Source of the DNA: Hydrogenoanaerobacterium saccharovorans
GTDB taxonomy: Bacteria; Bacillota; Clostridia; Oscillospirales; Ruminococcaceae
Direction of reading: 5' to 3'
DNA: 64,000 nucleotides
Assembly: GCF_003814745.1 (NCBI RefSeq)
Contig: NZ_RKRD01000001.1
Coordinates: 682,001 to 746,000, forward strand
A model generated the notes under the pieces. That model had not been told where the DNA came from, ran no database searches, and worked only from the letters and a program-made list of their open reading frames with translations. Of the stretch, positions 9,459-17,876 are shown piece by piece (position 1 is the stretch's first letter; each line of letters begins with the position of its first letter). A program made the position numbers and the translations under genes.

Positions 9459-10117
9459 ATGGAGCGTGGATTGGCAGGTTTTCGTATTGATCCCATCGGC
9501 CACCTGAAAAAAGACTATAGCTGCGGTATTTTGCCGCTGGATGGTGCGGACACGGCTTGGCGGATGGATTTCCGTACTACTGCAATGCAGAGGGGCTGAA
9601 TGTATTTTTAAATGAGCTGAAGATGCGTTGCTTTCAACCCGCTGGTCGTTTTACAATTGCAGAAATTGATGGTGTTCGCCCTGACGAATTAAGCGACTCT
9701 ATTGGGGAGGACGGTTATTTCTCCACAATATTTGATTTTAGCCATATACGCTTTAATCTAAGTGATCCGCAGTGGGCGCCTCAGGCGAGCAAAATGATGG
9801 AGGAAATTCGCCGCCGCGTTTTTGCAAAACAAGATGATGCTGAAGATAAAGGCTTTCTTTGCATTATTTTAGAAAATCACGATCAGCCGCGAATTGCAGA
9901 CCGCCTAATACCGCAGCAACACATTGTTTTTTACAGCCTTTCGATGCTGGGGTGTTATACTTCTTATAAACACTGTTACAGAATGCAAAACGAACTTTTC
10001 ACTTACGGCTTGCAGCTTAAGGTACTCGCACGACTCCCCAACATAATTTCGATGCCGCGTAAACTTGTACATTTAGATACCTCAAACGCGTTCGGGCAAG
10101 CTCGGTGGCGCGTATAG
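9459..10117 (+). pseudogene. Broken GH13-family glucosidase fragment
   Basis: Frame 9459 onward reads ERGLAGFRIDPIGHLKK, matching the nucleophile region of GH13 alpha-glucosidases. The homologous reading then jumps to another frame near 9545 and continues from 9557 as LADGFPYYCNAEGLN, FTIAEIDGV (acid/base Glu region) and LENHDQPR (third catalytic Asp region). The N-terminal part of the barrel is missing. The match fades after about 9970, where homologs would read into the next strand, so the C-terminal half is also gone. A frameshift plus truncation at both ends makes this a pseudogene of an oligo-1,6-glucosidase-like enzyme. Confidence 0.75.
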
Positions 10118-10281
10118 TTTTGCGCTCTAAGAGCAACATAATAATAGAGATAAGCTTATTCATTTTCACGCTGTATCAGTCACTTAATAAAAAAACTTGG
10201 CTTTATTATAAAATGATGACATACTGCTGTCAACGCTTGTATGCTACGCTTATCCTATCACAAATTAAAGGAGTGTTTTCA

Positions 10282-10710
10282 ATGTCATTGAGCATGTATA
10301 TCAGATTCAACGGCAACTGTCGTCAAGCGGTAGAATATTATGCAGAAGTTTTAGGCTGCCAAAAACCAAACATCCTAACGTTCGCACAATTCCATAATGA
10401 ATCAGACTTTCATATGTCTGAGAAAGAAAAAAATTATATTATGCACACATGCTTAAGCATTAACGGGCAGGATGTCATGTTCTCTGATTGCCTGCCGGGA
10501 ATGCCCGTTACTCTAGGTAATAATTTTAGCCTGGCATACAGCACAAAGAACAAGGAGGAAATAACTCACATATTTAACCGCCTAAAGGACGATGGCGGAC
10601 AAGTAGGCATGGAGCTTCAAGAGACATTTTGGAGCGACTGGTACGGTTCTATAACTGATAAGTTCGGTATCGGCTGGCAATTTACTCACGACAGTGCTGA
10701 AGCGTTGTAA
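10282..10710 (+). CDS. VOC-family (PhnB-like) metalloprotein
   Basis: The 142-aa protein starts MSLSMYIRFNGNCRQAVEYY, the pattern of PhnB/3-demethylubiquinone methyltransferase-like members of the vicinal oxygen chelate superfamily. Typical features are F.G.C.EA..YY near the N-terminus, a central LSINGQDVMFSD strand and a closing FWSDWYGSITDKFGIGWQ segment. The family folds into paired beta-alpha-beta-beta-beta units; the substrate of this member cannot be inferred. The start at 10282 has AAAGGAG at 10267-10273, and longer upstream extensions lack a ribosome site. It sits alone between gene remnants, so it may be a recent arrival or a survivor of local decay. Confidence 0.9.
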   Translation: MSLSMYIRFNGNCRQAVEYYAEVLGCQKPNILTFAQFHNESDFHMSEKEKNYIMHTCLSINGQDVMFSDCLPGMPVTLGNNFSLAYSTKNKEEITHIFNRLKDDGGQVGMELQETFWSDWYGSITDKFGIGWQFTHDSAEAL

Positions 10711-10905
10711 AAGAGAGCGGCTATTGTAAAAAGTTGATAGGATGAAGTTACCACACATCATTCTGAAAGGCATTTAAGTGCTGTTGAAAGCTACGTCATC
10801 TGGAAAGCAGTGTAGAGAAAACGCTCTTTGCAATATACCTTGCTATTGCACCGCAACCGGTTTTGATATTATTATCAGTGTTTTCAATTCGTGTTAGGCA
10901 TAAAA

Positions 10906-10954
10906 AACTAGGCTAAGTCTTAGGTCAACTTAACACCTACACACTTGCCTAGTT
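10906..10954 (-). terminator. Hairpin terminator, minus strand
   Basis: AACTAGGC(T)AAGT at 10906-10918 pairs with ACTTGCCTAGTT at 10943-10954, with an inner AGGT/ACCT pair. On the minus strand the stem is followed by TTTTTT, so it would end transcripts coming from 10978 and beyond. Its minus-strand arm AGACTTAGCCTA recurs at 18757-18807. Confidence 0.6.
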
Positions 10955-10977
10955 AATTGTTAATTAAATTGGGTGCT

Positions 10978-11320
10978 TTATTTTTGCTGAAATATATTAC
11001 TTCTTTGTACGCTTTTTATTGGCTTTAAGACAATATTTTTCTGTTCTGCAGCAGTTTGAAAAACTGTTACTGCAACATTTGCTTTTTCTTTTAACACTAA
11101 GTTTTCACATGCAGTTTTTGAATTAATTTGTTCTATAATATTTTTCAAATCATGCAAATTTAAAAGGTTTACAGCTATACTAAAAAAGCTCTTTCTACGT
11201 CCATCGTTATAGTTTTCAAGCAAGTGTTTTAGTATTTCAGATTTTTCTATTAATTCAGAATTGTATTGTTCTGTACCTAATATAGGATATAAGCGCTCTT
11301 TTTTCCACCGCCATGGACCC
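10978..11320 (-). pseudogene. 5'-truncated remnant of a small conserved protein
   Basis: An open minus-strand frame of about 110 codons reads CKGPWRWKKERLYPILG, then ELIEKSEILKHLLENYNDGRRKSFFSIAVNLL, and ends with a normal stop at 10978. It lacks a plausible ATG and ribosome site and its upstream side ends 20 bases from the LacI-fusion gene stop. The NDGRRKSFF.xAVNLL pattern recalls the C-terminal half of cysteine-rich clostridial DUF3795-type proteins, from memory only. The N-terminal cysteine region would be missing. I treat it as a remnant; a short TTG start at 11223 is a weaker alternative. Confidence 0.45.
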
Positions 11321-11341
11321 TTACATAATAATTATTTCGTC

Positions 11342-13531
11342 TTACCATTTTACAATCTGGGCATATTCTTGTTGTGCAATTTTAAGAGCTTCTTTCGATG
11401 TTGTGGCATTACAATACGCATTTTTAACGGCTTTGCCAATGATATTCATTAATTGACGTTCATCTAATGTGCACGGAAAAGCCTGATGTGCCCGATAGTG
11501 TTTCGATAGTGAAAATCCGCTTTTTACAAGCTCTAACCATGGGAAAGCATCAATTAATTCATAATTTTCGTAAGTTTGTTTGCATGCTGAAACACTGCCC
11601 AATAAAGTGGCAGCCGACGAAACGGGCTCGCTGCATACCCATTTTATAAAAGAAAGTGCAGCATCTGCTTTTTCGCTGTATTTAGAAACACCTAAAGTTC
11701 CTCCACCCAGTACGGGGTTGTTGCCCGGTACAAATGTACAGCCTATGTTGCCTATTATTTTTGATGAATGTTTTAATAAATCGGATGCATAGTTGCTGTA
11801 GAGAATCGCCATGGCGGCATTGCCTTGCGAGAATTCTGCGGCAGTATCTTTCCACCAATTATTATATTGCGGTTTAGAAAATGTTTTGAGTTCAATTAAC
11901 TCATTCAACGATTGCTCTGCTTCAGGGGTATTTAAAAGTAAATTTCCGTTGTCATCAAAAAGGCTTTTGCAATGGCTGAAAAATCTAGCTAAAAACTCTG
12001 AACAAGCAACACCGGAACTACCTAAAGTAAGTGTCGCCCCATATTCAACAGGCGAAGCGGGATTGTATCGTTTAGTAAAAAACCGTGAAATTTTATTGAA
12101 TTCATCAAATGTTGTAGGAGGGGCGAGCGGGCGCTTGTATTGTTCTTGAAACATACGCTTTAAAATTACACTGTCAAATAAATCAGTACGATAAAACAGT
12201 AACTGAATACTTGGTGTAGTGGGAAGTGCAAAGATTTTATTATTTACGATGGAATAAGATTGCAGTACTCCATCCAGATATCGATTGGAAAGAGAGTTAA
12301 TGTTCGGGTCAATATCTTCAAGGGGGAATAATATTTGGTTGGCAAACCAAGATAGCCATGTAACATCAAGCCGAATCACATCATAAATCGGGTGATTGCC
12401 CAAGTTCGAAATAATATCATGCAGTTCTTCGTAAGAAAAAACAGCAATGTTTATGTTAGTACCTGTTGCAGCTGTATATAGGGGAGACAAATTTTGCATG
12501 ATAGAAGCTTCGGGGCTGTCCAGAGTTAAAACATTAATGCTTTCGGGTGCAGGTTTAATCAGCAGGCACTTATCAAACCAATCGCGAAAGCCATAATTAT
12601 TTAAAATTTTTGTGCAAGAAGATGTACTATCTTCTATTTGCAATAAAAGCTGACTTGCAGATTCTTTTCCCAAAAGGCGATAGTTTAATTCATATTTTTT
12701 AAAATCATTTTCAGGCATTGTAAACACAGGAGAAACTGTATACAAAGACAATTTTACGTCGCTGTAAAAATTTTTCCAAATATCTTTAACCGTTTCTGCA
12801 AACCCATAATTTGAAATGAAAATTGCATTTAACGGGGCAGCAGAATTAAATAATTGTAAAGTATTTTGGCTCTTACGCCGCATATCTGTTTGGATATGTG
12901 TAAAGCGGCAAGAGCCGTTTTTTTGTATACTTTCGCAAAATGCTTGGTAAATTTCAAGCTCATTAGAAAAAGTAAGATTCCCAGTTAATAGCGAAACCGA
13001 ACTGTAATTTTTATTAAGCGCTTGAATTGCCAAATCATGCCCACATTTTTTATAATCAAAACCAATGTAGCAACAATCTGTATTTGGCTTGCGTTCTACG
13101 AATAATACAGTGTGTGGAGGAAAAACGTTTTCAAAATAGTATGTTGGAGCATCTGCCAGACATGATATTGTAGCAATGCCGGCAACTAAAGCAGATTTAA
13201 TTTGCACGATCATGTCTTTTTCCAAGTTGGGGTTATCGTTGGTAATATACTGCAGCACAGAATAGCCATGGCTTTCGGCATGCGCTTTAAAGCTCATAAA
13301 AAAGTCGACATAAGGTTTAAATAAGATATTGGGCAGAATTACTGCCAGTATTTGAGAGCTGCCTTTTCTTAACAATTTTGCACGTTCATTAATTGTATAA
13401 CCAAGTTCTAATGCGGTCTTTTCTACAAGCTGAATTTTTTTGCTGCTAACATTGCTTTTTCCGTTTAGCACGTTCGAAACAGTCCCCTGCGAAACACCGG
13501 CAAGTTTGGCAATATCTTTAATAGTTGGCAT
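11342..13531 (-). CDS. LacI-family regulator fused to a type-1 extracellular solute-binding domain
   Basis: The 729-aa protein has three parts. Residues 1-55 are a LacI helix-turn-helix (TIKDIAKLAGVSQGTVSNVL). Residues about 58-328 are the usual LacI periplasmic-binding-like sensor. Residues about 332-729 form a complete ABC-type sugar-binding protein domain (LLFYRTDLFD, the PTTFDEFNKI segment, a conserved GGGTLGVSKYSEKADAALSF region). There is no signal peptide, so the whole protein should be cytoplasmic. An ordinary LacI protein is about 340 aa. The ATG at 13531 follows GGAGG (13536-13540). It is transcribed divergently from a GDPD-ABC operon whose promoter carries a LacI-type palindrome. 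It probably represses or gates that operon in response to one or two intracellular ligands (inference). Confidence 0.9.
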   Translation of the reverse strand: MPTIKDIAKLAGVSQGTVSNVLNGKSNVSSKKIQLVEKTALELGYTINERAKLLRKGSSQILAVILPNILFKPYVDFFMSFKAHAESHGYSVLQYITNDNPNLEKDMIVQIKSALVAGIATISCLADAPTYYFENVFPPHTVLFVERKPNTDCCYIGFDYKKCGHDLAIQALNKNYSSVSLLTGNLTFSNELEIYQAFCESIQKNGSCRFTHIQTDMRRKSQNTLQLFNSAAPLNAIFISNYGFAETVKDIWKNFYSDVKLSLYTVSPVFTMPENDFKKYELNYRLLGKESASQLLLQIEDSTSSCTKILNNYGFRDWFDKCLLIKPAPESINVLTLDSPEASIMQNLSPLYTAATGTNINIAVFSYEELHDIISNLGNHPIYDVIRLDVTWLSWFANQILFPLEDIDPNINSLSNRYLDGVLQSYSIVNNKIFALPTTPSIQLLFYRTDLFDSVILKRMFQEQYKRPLAPPTTFDEFNKISRFFTKRYNPASPVEYGATLTLGSSGVACSEFLARFFSHCKSLFDDNGNLLLNTPEAEQSLNELIELKTFSKPQYNNWWKDTAAEFSQGNAAMAILYSNYASDLLKHSSKIIGNIGCTFVPGNNPVLGGGTLGVSKYSEKADAALSFIKWVCSEPVSSAATLLGSVSACKQTYENYELIDAFPWLELVKSGFSLSKHYRAHQAFPCTLDERQLMNIIGKAVKNAYCNATTSKEALKIAQQEYAQIVKW

Positions 13532-13620
13532 AAGACCTCCAAATTGAAACATTATAATTTTTTAAGTAAAGCCCTTTTAAAACACATAATACGATTTTAA
13601 CTGCTTATTTTCTTATTGAA

Positions 13621-13649
13621 ATTATAATAGTATTAAGATATAAATTCAA
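13621..13649 (-). promoter_or_regulatory. Promoter of the LacI-fusion gene
   Basis: Read on the minus strand, TTGAAT (13649-13644) is followed after 17 bases by TATAAT (13626-13621), leaving a leader of about 80 bases before the ATG at 13531. Confidence 0.6.
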
Positions 13650-13740
13650 TAGTTTTCCTATCTAGTTGTTGATATTAACAAAAACCAAACAACAAAACTG
13701 TTGCTTCTGCAAAAATTCAAATCAAATTATACAAAAAATA

Positions 13741-13754
13741 TTGACACGTTTCAA
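13741..13754. promoter_or_regulatory. LacI-type operator overlapping the -35 box
   Basis: TTGACACGTTTCAA is a 14-bp palindrome with six of seven base pairs and the central CG typical of LacI/GalR-family operators. It begins on the -35 hexamer of the GDPD operon promoter, where bound repressor would block RNA polymerase. The divergent LacI-fusion protein is the obvious candidate ligand; binding is inferred. Confidence 0.6.
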
Positions 13755-13769
13755 TTTTTAAATTACAAT
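13741..13769 (+). promoter_or_regulatory. Promoter of the GDPD-ABC operon
   Basis: A consensus -35 TTGACA (13741-13746) is separated by exactly 17 bases from TACAAT (13764-13769), 26 bases before the TTG start at 13796. The near-consensus strength together with an overlapping palindrome suggests a strong, repressed promoter. Confidence 0.7.
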
Positions 13770-13795
13770 GAAGCAACAGAAAAGGAGTGTAGGAC

Positions 13796-14647
13796 TTGAA
13801 ACAAATTAAAAACGATAGATTACTACAAACAATACAAGACAAAAAAGTTTTAATAGCAGCACATCGAGGTACATGGGGCGGCAACATCATTCAAAATACA
13901 ATCGGCGCTTATGAAACATCGCTATTAAGCGGAGCACATATTATCGAAGTAGACGTCGTTCAATCAACAGATGGTGATTTTTTTGCATTTCATACGGGAC
14001 AAGAACCCGGGCTGTTGAGAATTGAAAAAAACTTAAAGGAAATGACGACTGCCGAAATAGAAGCATGCAAATTTACAAATTGTACGCAAGAGTTTGTTTC
14101 AGAAAAAATTAACCGATTGGATGATATTCTAGAACATTTTAAAAACCGCTGTCTTATTAATATCGACAGAAGCTGGTGGTTTTGGGAAGATACCATTAAA
14201 CTTTTAAAACGCCACAATATGCCCGACCAAATTATTTTAAAAAGTGCACCCGAAAAAGAACTGCTGCAAGTGTTGCAGAATATTGGCGCAGAATTGATGT
14301 ATATGCCGATTATACGCAGAGAAGGGCAGCTTGAGACGGCAAAAAATTATGCGGTTAATTTAATTGGCACAGAAATTATATTTAACACAGAAGAAAGCCC
14401 GCTTGTAACAAATAGCTTTATAGATAACTTACATAATGAGGGTTTACTGGCATGGGCAAATGCAATTACGCTGGATGATACGACCTATCTTTCTGCAGGA
14501 CATGATGACAATACGTCTATATTACAAAATATGGACAAGGGTTGGGGGTGGATAATCGACAAAGGATTTGACATTATTCAAACAGACTGGCCTCTGCATT
14601 TAAGCCAATACATTAAGAACAACTATGGAAAGGGAGAAAAAATATGA
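13796..14647 (+). CDS. Glycerophosphodiester phosphodiesterase (GDPD) family protein
   Basis: The 283-aa protein has the GDPD signature: AAHRG with the catalytic His near residue 22, NT.GAYE, then EVDVVQSTDGDFFAFHT carrying the metal-binding E-x-D and the second His. The family hydrolyses glycerophosphodiesters to glycerol-3-phosphate and an alcohol, using a divalent metal in a TIM barrel. No signal peptide is seen, so it is cytosolic. The start is TTG with AAAGGAG at 13781-13787; an ATG at 13768 is out of frame. It is first in an operon with a binding lipoprotein and two permeases, like UgpQ in ugp operons, hinting that the imported compound is a glycerophosphodiester or a related glycoside. 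Substrate is inference. Confidence 0.88.
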   Translation: MKQIKNDRLLQTIQDKKVLIAAHRGTWGGNIIQNTIGAYETSLLSGAHIIEVDVVQSTDGDFFAFHTGQEPGLLRIEKNLKEMTTAEIEACKFTNCTQEFVSEKINRLDDILEHFKNRCLINIDRSWWFWEDTIKLLKRHNMPDQIILKSAPEKELLQVLQNIGAELMYMPIIRREGQLETAKNYAVNLIGTEIIFNTEESPLVTNSFIDNLHNEGLLAWANAITLDDTTYLSAGHDDNTSILQNMDKGWGWIIDKGFDIIQTDWPLHLSQYIKNNYGKGEKI

Positions 14648-15927
14648 AAAAATGTCTAGCTATTATTTTTGCTTCGGCACTGCTAATCAACTTAGTAACA
14701 GCATGCGGCAAGGGCAAACAAACCGGTTCGAGCGAAAGCAGCTCAGATAATAAGGGTAACAGTGTAGTTACCATCAACTATTATGGCCGCCCTGATGATA
14801 AAGGCGTAGAATCTACCATCGTCGCAAATTTTGAAAAACAAAATTCGGATGTAAAAGTAAATTATGTAGAATTACCTGACTCATCCGGTGACCGTTTGAA
14901 AACAATCAGCACGGTACTGCAATCGGGCGATGATTCGATAGATGTATTTGCAGGAGATGTTGTTTGGCCCCCAATTTTTGTGTCGGCAGGCTGGGTAATT
15001 CCTTTAGATGATTATTTGAAACCAGATGAACTAAATGGTTATTTAGCTGGCCCGTTAAGTGCATTCCAAATGCAGGGCAAAACTTATGGTCTCCCGTTTA
15101 TGGCAGATACAGGCGCGCTGTACTATCGTTCTGATCTGCTTGAGAAGTATGGCAAAAGCGCCCCTAAAACATGGGATGAAATGCTGCAAACCGCAAGTGA
15201 AATTCTTAAAAAAGAAGGCAACAAAGACCTTCGCGGTTATAGCTCTTACTGGAAGCAAGCAGAAAGCCTTGCTTGTGTAGCCATTGAAATTTACTGGGCA
15301 AACGGCGGTAACATTGTAGATGAAAATGGAAAAAGCATTATTGATGAAAGCAAAATGACAGCAACTTTAGCTATGATGCAAAACATGATGAAAACAGAAA
15401 ATATGACTGTTGATGGCATTGAAACCTTTGGTACTGCAGAATCTCGTGCTGTTGTCACTGCAGGTAACGCTATTTTTACACGTGATTGGTTAAGTGGATA
15501 TGCGCCGTTTAATGATAAAGAGGCATCCGCTGCAGCAGGCAAAATGGAAATTGCAGCACTGCCCGGAAACGGTACTTTAGGCGGCTGGGGTGTTATGGTT
15601 TCTGAGTACTCCAAAAACAAAGATGCAGCGGTACGTTTTGCAAAATTCCGCGCAAGCTACGAAAGTCAGGTTCTTGCAAACGAAATTACCAGAATTGTAC
15701 CAACGATTAAATCTATGTATGAAGATAAAGCTGTGCTTGAACTTACGCCATATCTGCCGAAGTTTATCCCTGTGTTGGAGCAAGCAAGGCCCAGACCGCA
15801 AAGCCCTTATTATGCAGAGCTTTCCGGCATTATGCAATTGGAAATTCACAGTGTAATCTCCGGGCTGACAACTCCTGAACAAAGCGCAGCAAACATCAAA
15901 CAACAAATTGACGCTTTGCTTAATTAG
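14644..15927 (+). CDS. ABC transporter substrate-binding lipoprotein (carbohydrate, type 1)
   Basis: This 427-aa protein captures the substrate outside the membrane. A lipoprotein signal ends in the lipobox VTAC (Cys21), followed by a Ser/Asp-rich linker. The mature part has the family-1 solute-binding fold: PDSSGDRLKTISTVLQSG, then FAGDVVWPP, the TYGLPFMADTGALYYRSDLLEKYG hinge region written as in maltose/trehalose binders, and GGWGVMVSEYSKNKDAA. The ATG at 14644 overlaps the GDPD stop (ATGA), so the two are translationally coupled. The divergent regulator carries a domain of the same superfamily, suggesting it may bind the same or a related ligand inside the cell. Confidence 0.92.
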   Translation: MKKCLAIIFASALLINLVTACGKGKQTGSSESSSDNKGNSVVTINYYGRPDDKGVESTIVANFEKQNSDVKVNYVELPDSSGDRLKTISTVLQSGDDSIDVFAGDVVWPPIFVSAGWVIPLDDYLKPDELNGYLAGPLSAFQMQGKTYGLPFMADTGALYYRSDLLEKYGKSAPKTWDEMLQTASEILKKEGNKDLRGYSSYWKQAESLACVAIEIYWANGGNIVDENGKSIIDESKMTATLAMMQNMMKTENMTVDGIETFGTAESRAVVTAGNAIFTRDWLSGYAPFNDKEASAAAGKMEIAALPGNGTLGGWGVMVSEYSKNKDAAVRFAKFRASYESQVLANEITRIVPTIKSMYEDKAVLELTPYLPKFIPVLEQARPRPQSPYYAELSGIMQLEIHSVISGLTTPEQSAANIKQQIDALLN

Positions 15928-15984
15928 CGGCTTTTGTTCTTGCAGCAGGTTTTATTCTGCTGCTAAATAATAGGAGGATGAACC

Positions 15985-16860
15985 ATGGAACGCAAAAAAA
16001 CAAGAATGGGGTATATGTTATTACTCCCCAGTATACTGCTAATCGCTGTTTTGATTTTGTATCCTACTATCAGAACGGTTATAGATAGCTTTTTTGAAAT
16101 CAGAATTCAAACCGCAGCGCAGGGTGCCAAATTTGTTGGGTTTGAAAACTATATGAAAGCCTTTAAAGACCGACACTTCTGGGATACAACAATTTGGACT
16201 TTAGCGTTTACTATTGTATCTGTTGGTTTGGAGTTAATTATCGGAATGGGACTTGCGCTGCTTATGAAGAAGAAAATTCCGGGGCAAGGTGCCATTAGAA
16301 CCGCAGTTTTGGTTCCGTGGGCAATCCCTACGATTGTTTCTGGCATTGTATGGACGCAGTTTTTCTCTCAGAACGGGTTAGTAAATTACATTAGTACAAC
16401 ACTTGGGCTATTAGATGCACCGTTTAGTTGGCTTGGTAAAGAAGCAACTGCAAAGCTAGCTGTTTTAATTGCGGATATTTGGAAGGCAACACCGTATATG
16501 TCATTGCTTTTATTGGCAGGGCTGGTAACAATTGCTCCCGAATACTACGAAGCAGCTGAAATTGATGGAGCAAGCAAAATAAAACAGTTCTTTCATATTA
16601 CAATACCTCTCATTAAACCAACCATGATGGTAACCATTCTGTTTAGAATTATTTCTGCAACACGCGTTTACGATTTGATTGTTGCAATGACAAATGGCGG
16701 TCCGGCAGGGAAAACCGAAACAGTATCTATGTATGCGGTTAATACTTATTTTACTTACGGCAATATTGGTTATGGTGCAGCTATTTCTGTTATAATGCTT
16801 ATTCTTTCGGTTGGTATCAGCATGTTCTTTACTGATAGCCTAAAATCTAGGGTGGGGTGA
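15985..16860 (+). CDS. Sugar-type ABC transporter permease (MalF/UgpA-like)
   Basis: The 291-aa inner-membrane subunit has six predicted helices and the cytoplasmic EAA loop EAAEIDGASKIKQFFHITIPL (about 190-210) that docks the ATPase. The first helix starts about residue 8. It follows the binding lipoprotein after 57 bases with an AGGAGG site (15972-15977) and is followed by the second permease after six bases. It pairs with that gene to form the translocation channel. No ATP-binding subunit is encoded in the operon, so a shared MsmK/UgpC-type ATPase from elsewhere must energise it. Confidence 0.92.
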   Translation: MERKKTRMGYMLLLPSILLIAVLILYPTIRTVIDSFFEIRIQTAAQGAKFVGFENYMKAFKDRHFWDTTIWTLAFTIVSVGLELIIGMGLALLMKKKIPGQGAIRTAVLVPWAIPTIVSGIVWTQFFSQNGLVNYISTTLGLLDAPFSWLGKEATAKLAVLIADIWKATPYMSLLLLAGLVTIAPEYYEAAEIDGASKIKQFFHITIPLIKPTMMVTILFRIISATRVYDLIVAMTNGGPAGKTETVSMYAVNTYFTYGNIGYGAAISVIMLILSVGISMFFTDSLKSRVG

Positions 16861-16866
16861 TAATTC

Positions 16867-17703
16867 ATGAAAAAAAATAAAAATGCTGTCGGCAAAATAA
16901 TATATCCTTGTTTTTTAATAGGCTATTTGTTTGTCATGATTTATCCTCTGCTCTATATGCTATCTGCTTCTTTTATGACAAAAAAAGAGTTAAACTCTAT
17001 TCCGCCAAAATTCTTCCCATCTGGGTTTAATTTGCAAAATTATATCGATGCCTTTCAAAGGCAGCCGTTATTGCGTTATATATTGAATAGTTTTATTACC
17101 ACAATAATTGCTGTTTTGATATGTATTGCAGTTGGCTGTATGGCATCCTATGCATTGGCAAGAACCCAAATCCGTTTTAAAAAGACATTTCTAATCATGG
17201 TTTTGGCAATTTCATTGCTGCCAACCATCACCCTAATTAACCCCATTTTTAAAATGTACAGCGAATTGGGGCTATTAAATACACACTTTGGGTTAGCGCT
17301 AATTGTATCTGTTTTAGATTTGCCAATGACAATTTGGTTTCTTACAGCAATGTTCAAAAATGTACAACCTTCTATTGAAGAAAGCGCACAGCTTGATGGT
17401 GCGAACATGTTCCAAATATTTGTACGCATTCTTTTACCATTGATGAAGGCAGGTATTTTCTCAATCAGCATATTAGTATTTATTGGTGCTTGGAATAGAT
17501 TCTTGCTGTCGCAGGTGCTAAACCAATTTGAAAATTACAGAACGGTTGTTGTGGGCTTAACGTTATATCAAACAACCCATACTATACCGTTTGGTACGGT
17601 TGCTGCTGCGGGTATCATTACTATTTTACCGCTTATGGTCATGGTTCTCATCTTCCAGAAAAATATCTTAGGAGGCATTATGGAAGGCGGTGTAAAAGAA
17701 TAA
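16867..17703 (+). CDS. Sugar-type ABC transporter permease (MalG/UgpE-like)
   Basis: This 278-aa subunit has six predicted helices, an N-terminal segment typical of MalG-type partners (FLIGYLFVMIYPLLYMLSAS) and the EAA loop EESAQLDGANMFQIFVRILL at about 176-195. It begins six bases after the first permease, with GGTGGGGTGA as the ribosome site. It completes the two-permease channel. The operon ends here: next comes a 17-bp perfect inverted repeat and then an independent mgtC-like gene. Confidence 0.92.
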   Translation: MKKNKNAVGKIIYPCFLIGYLFVMIYPLLYMLSASFMTKKELNSIPPKFFPSGFNLQNYIDAFQRQPLLRYILNSFITTIIAVLICIAVGCMASYALARTQIRFKKTFLIMVLAISLLPTITLINPIFKMYSELGLLNTHFGLALIVSVLDLPMTIWFLTAMFKNVQPSIEESAQLDGANMFQIFVRILLPLMKAGIFSISILVFIGAWNRFLLSQVLNQFENYRTVVVGLTLYQTTHTIPFGTVAAAGIITILPLMVMVLIFQKNILGGIMEGGVKE

Positions 17704-17796
17704 AAACCGTTTCACAAATTCGAGATAGCTAGAAAGCTTTATTTATGTATTATTCATAAAATTGTAAAAATGAAATATAGTATAGAGACGCTAAAG

Positions 17797-17833
17797 ACGC
17801 AGCCCCTCTTCTTGATAAGAAGAGGGGCTGCGT
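17797..17833. terminator. Perfect 17-bp inverted repeat after the ABC operon
   Basis: ACGCAGCCCCTCTTCTT (17797-17813) and its exact complement (17817-17833) enclose three bases. The GC-rich stem is strong, but neither strand has a clear T-tract after it (TATAAAAAA on the plus side), so it may end transcription only partly or act as an mRNA 3' stabiliser. Confidence 0.55.
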
Positions 17834-17876
17834 TATAAAAAAATAGAAAATATTATATAACGAGAAGGAGAACCGA

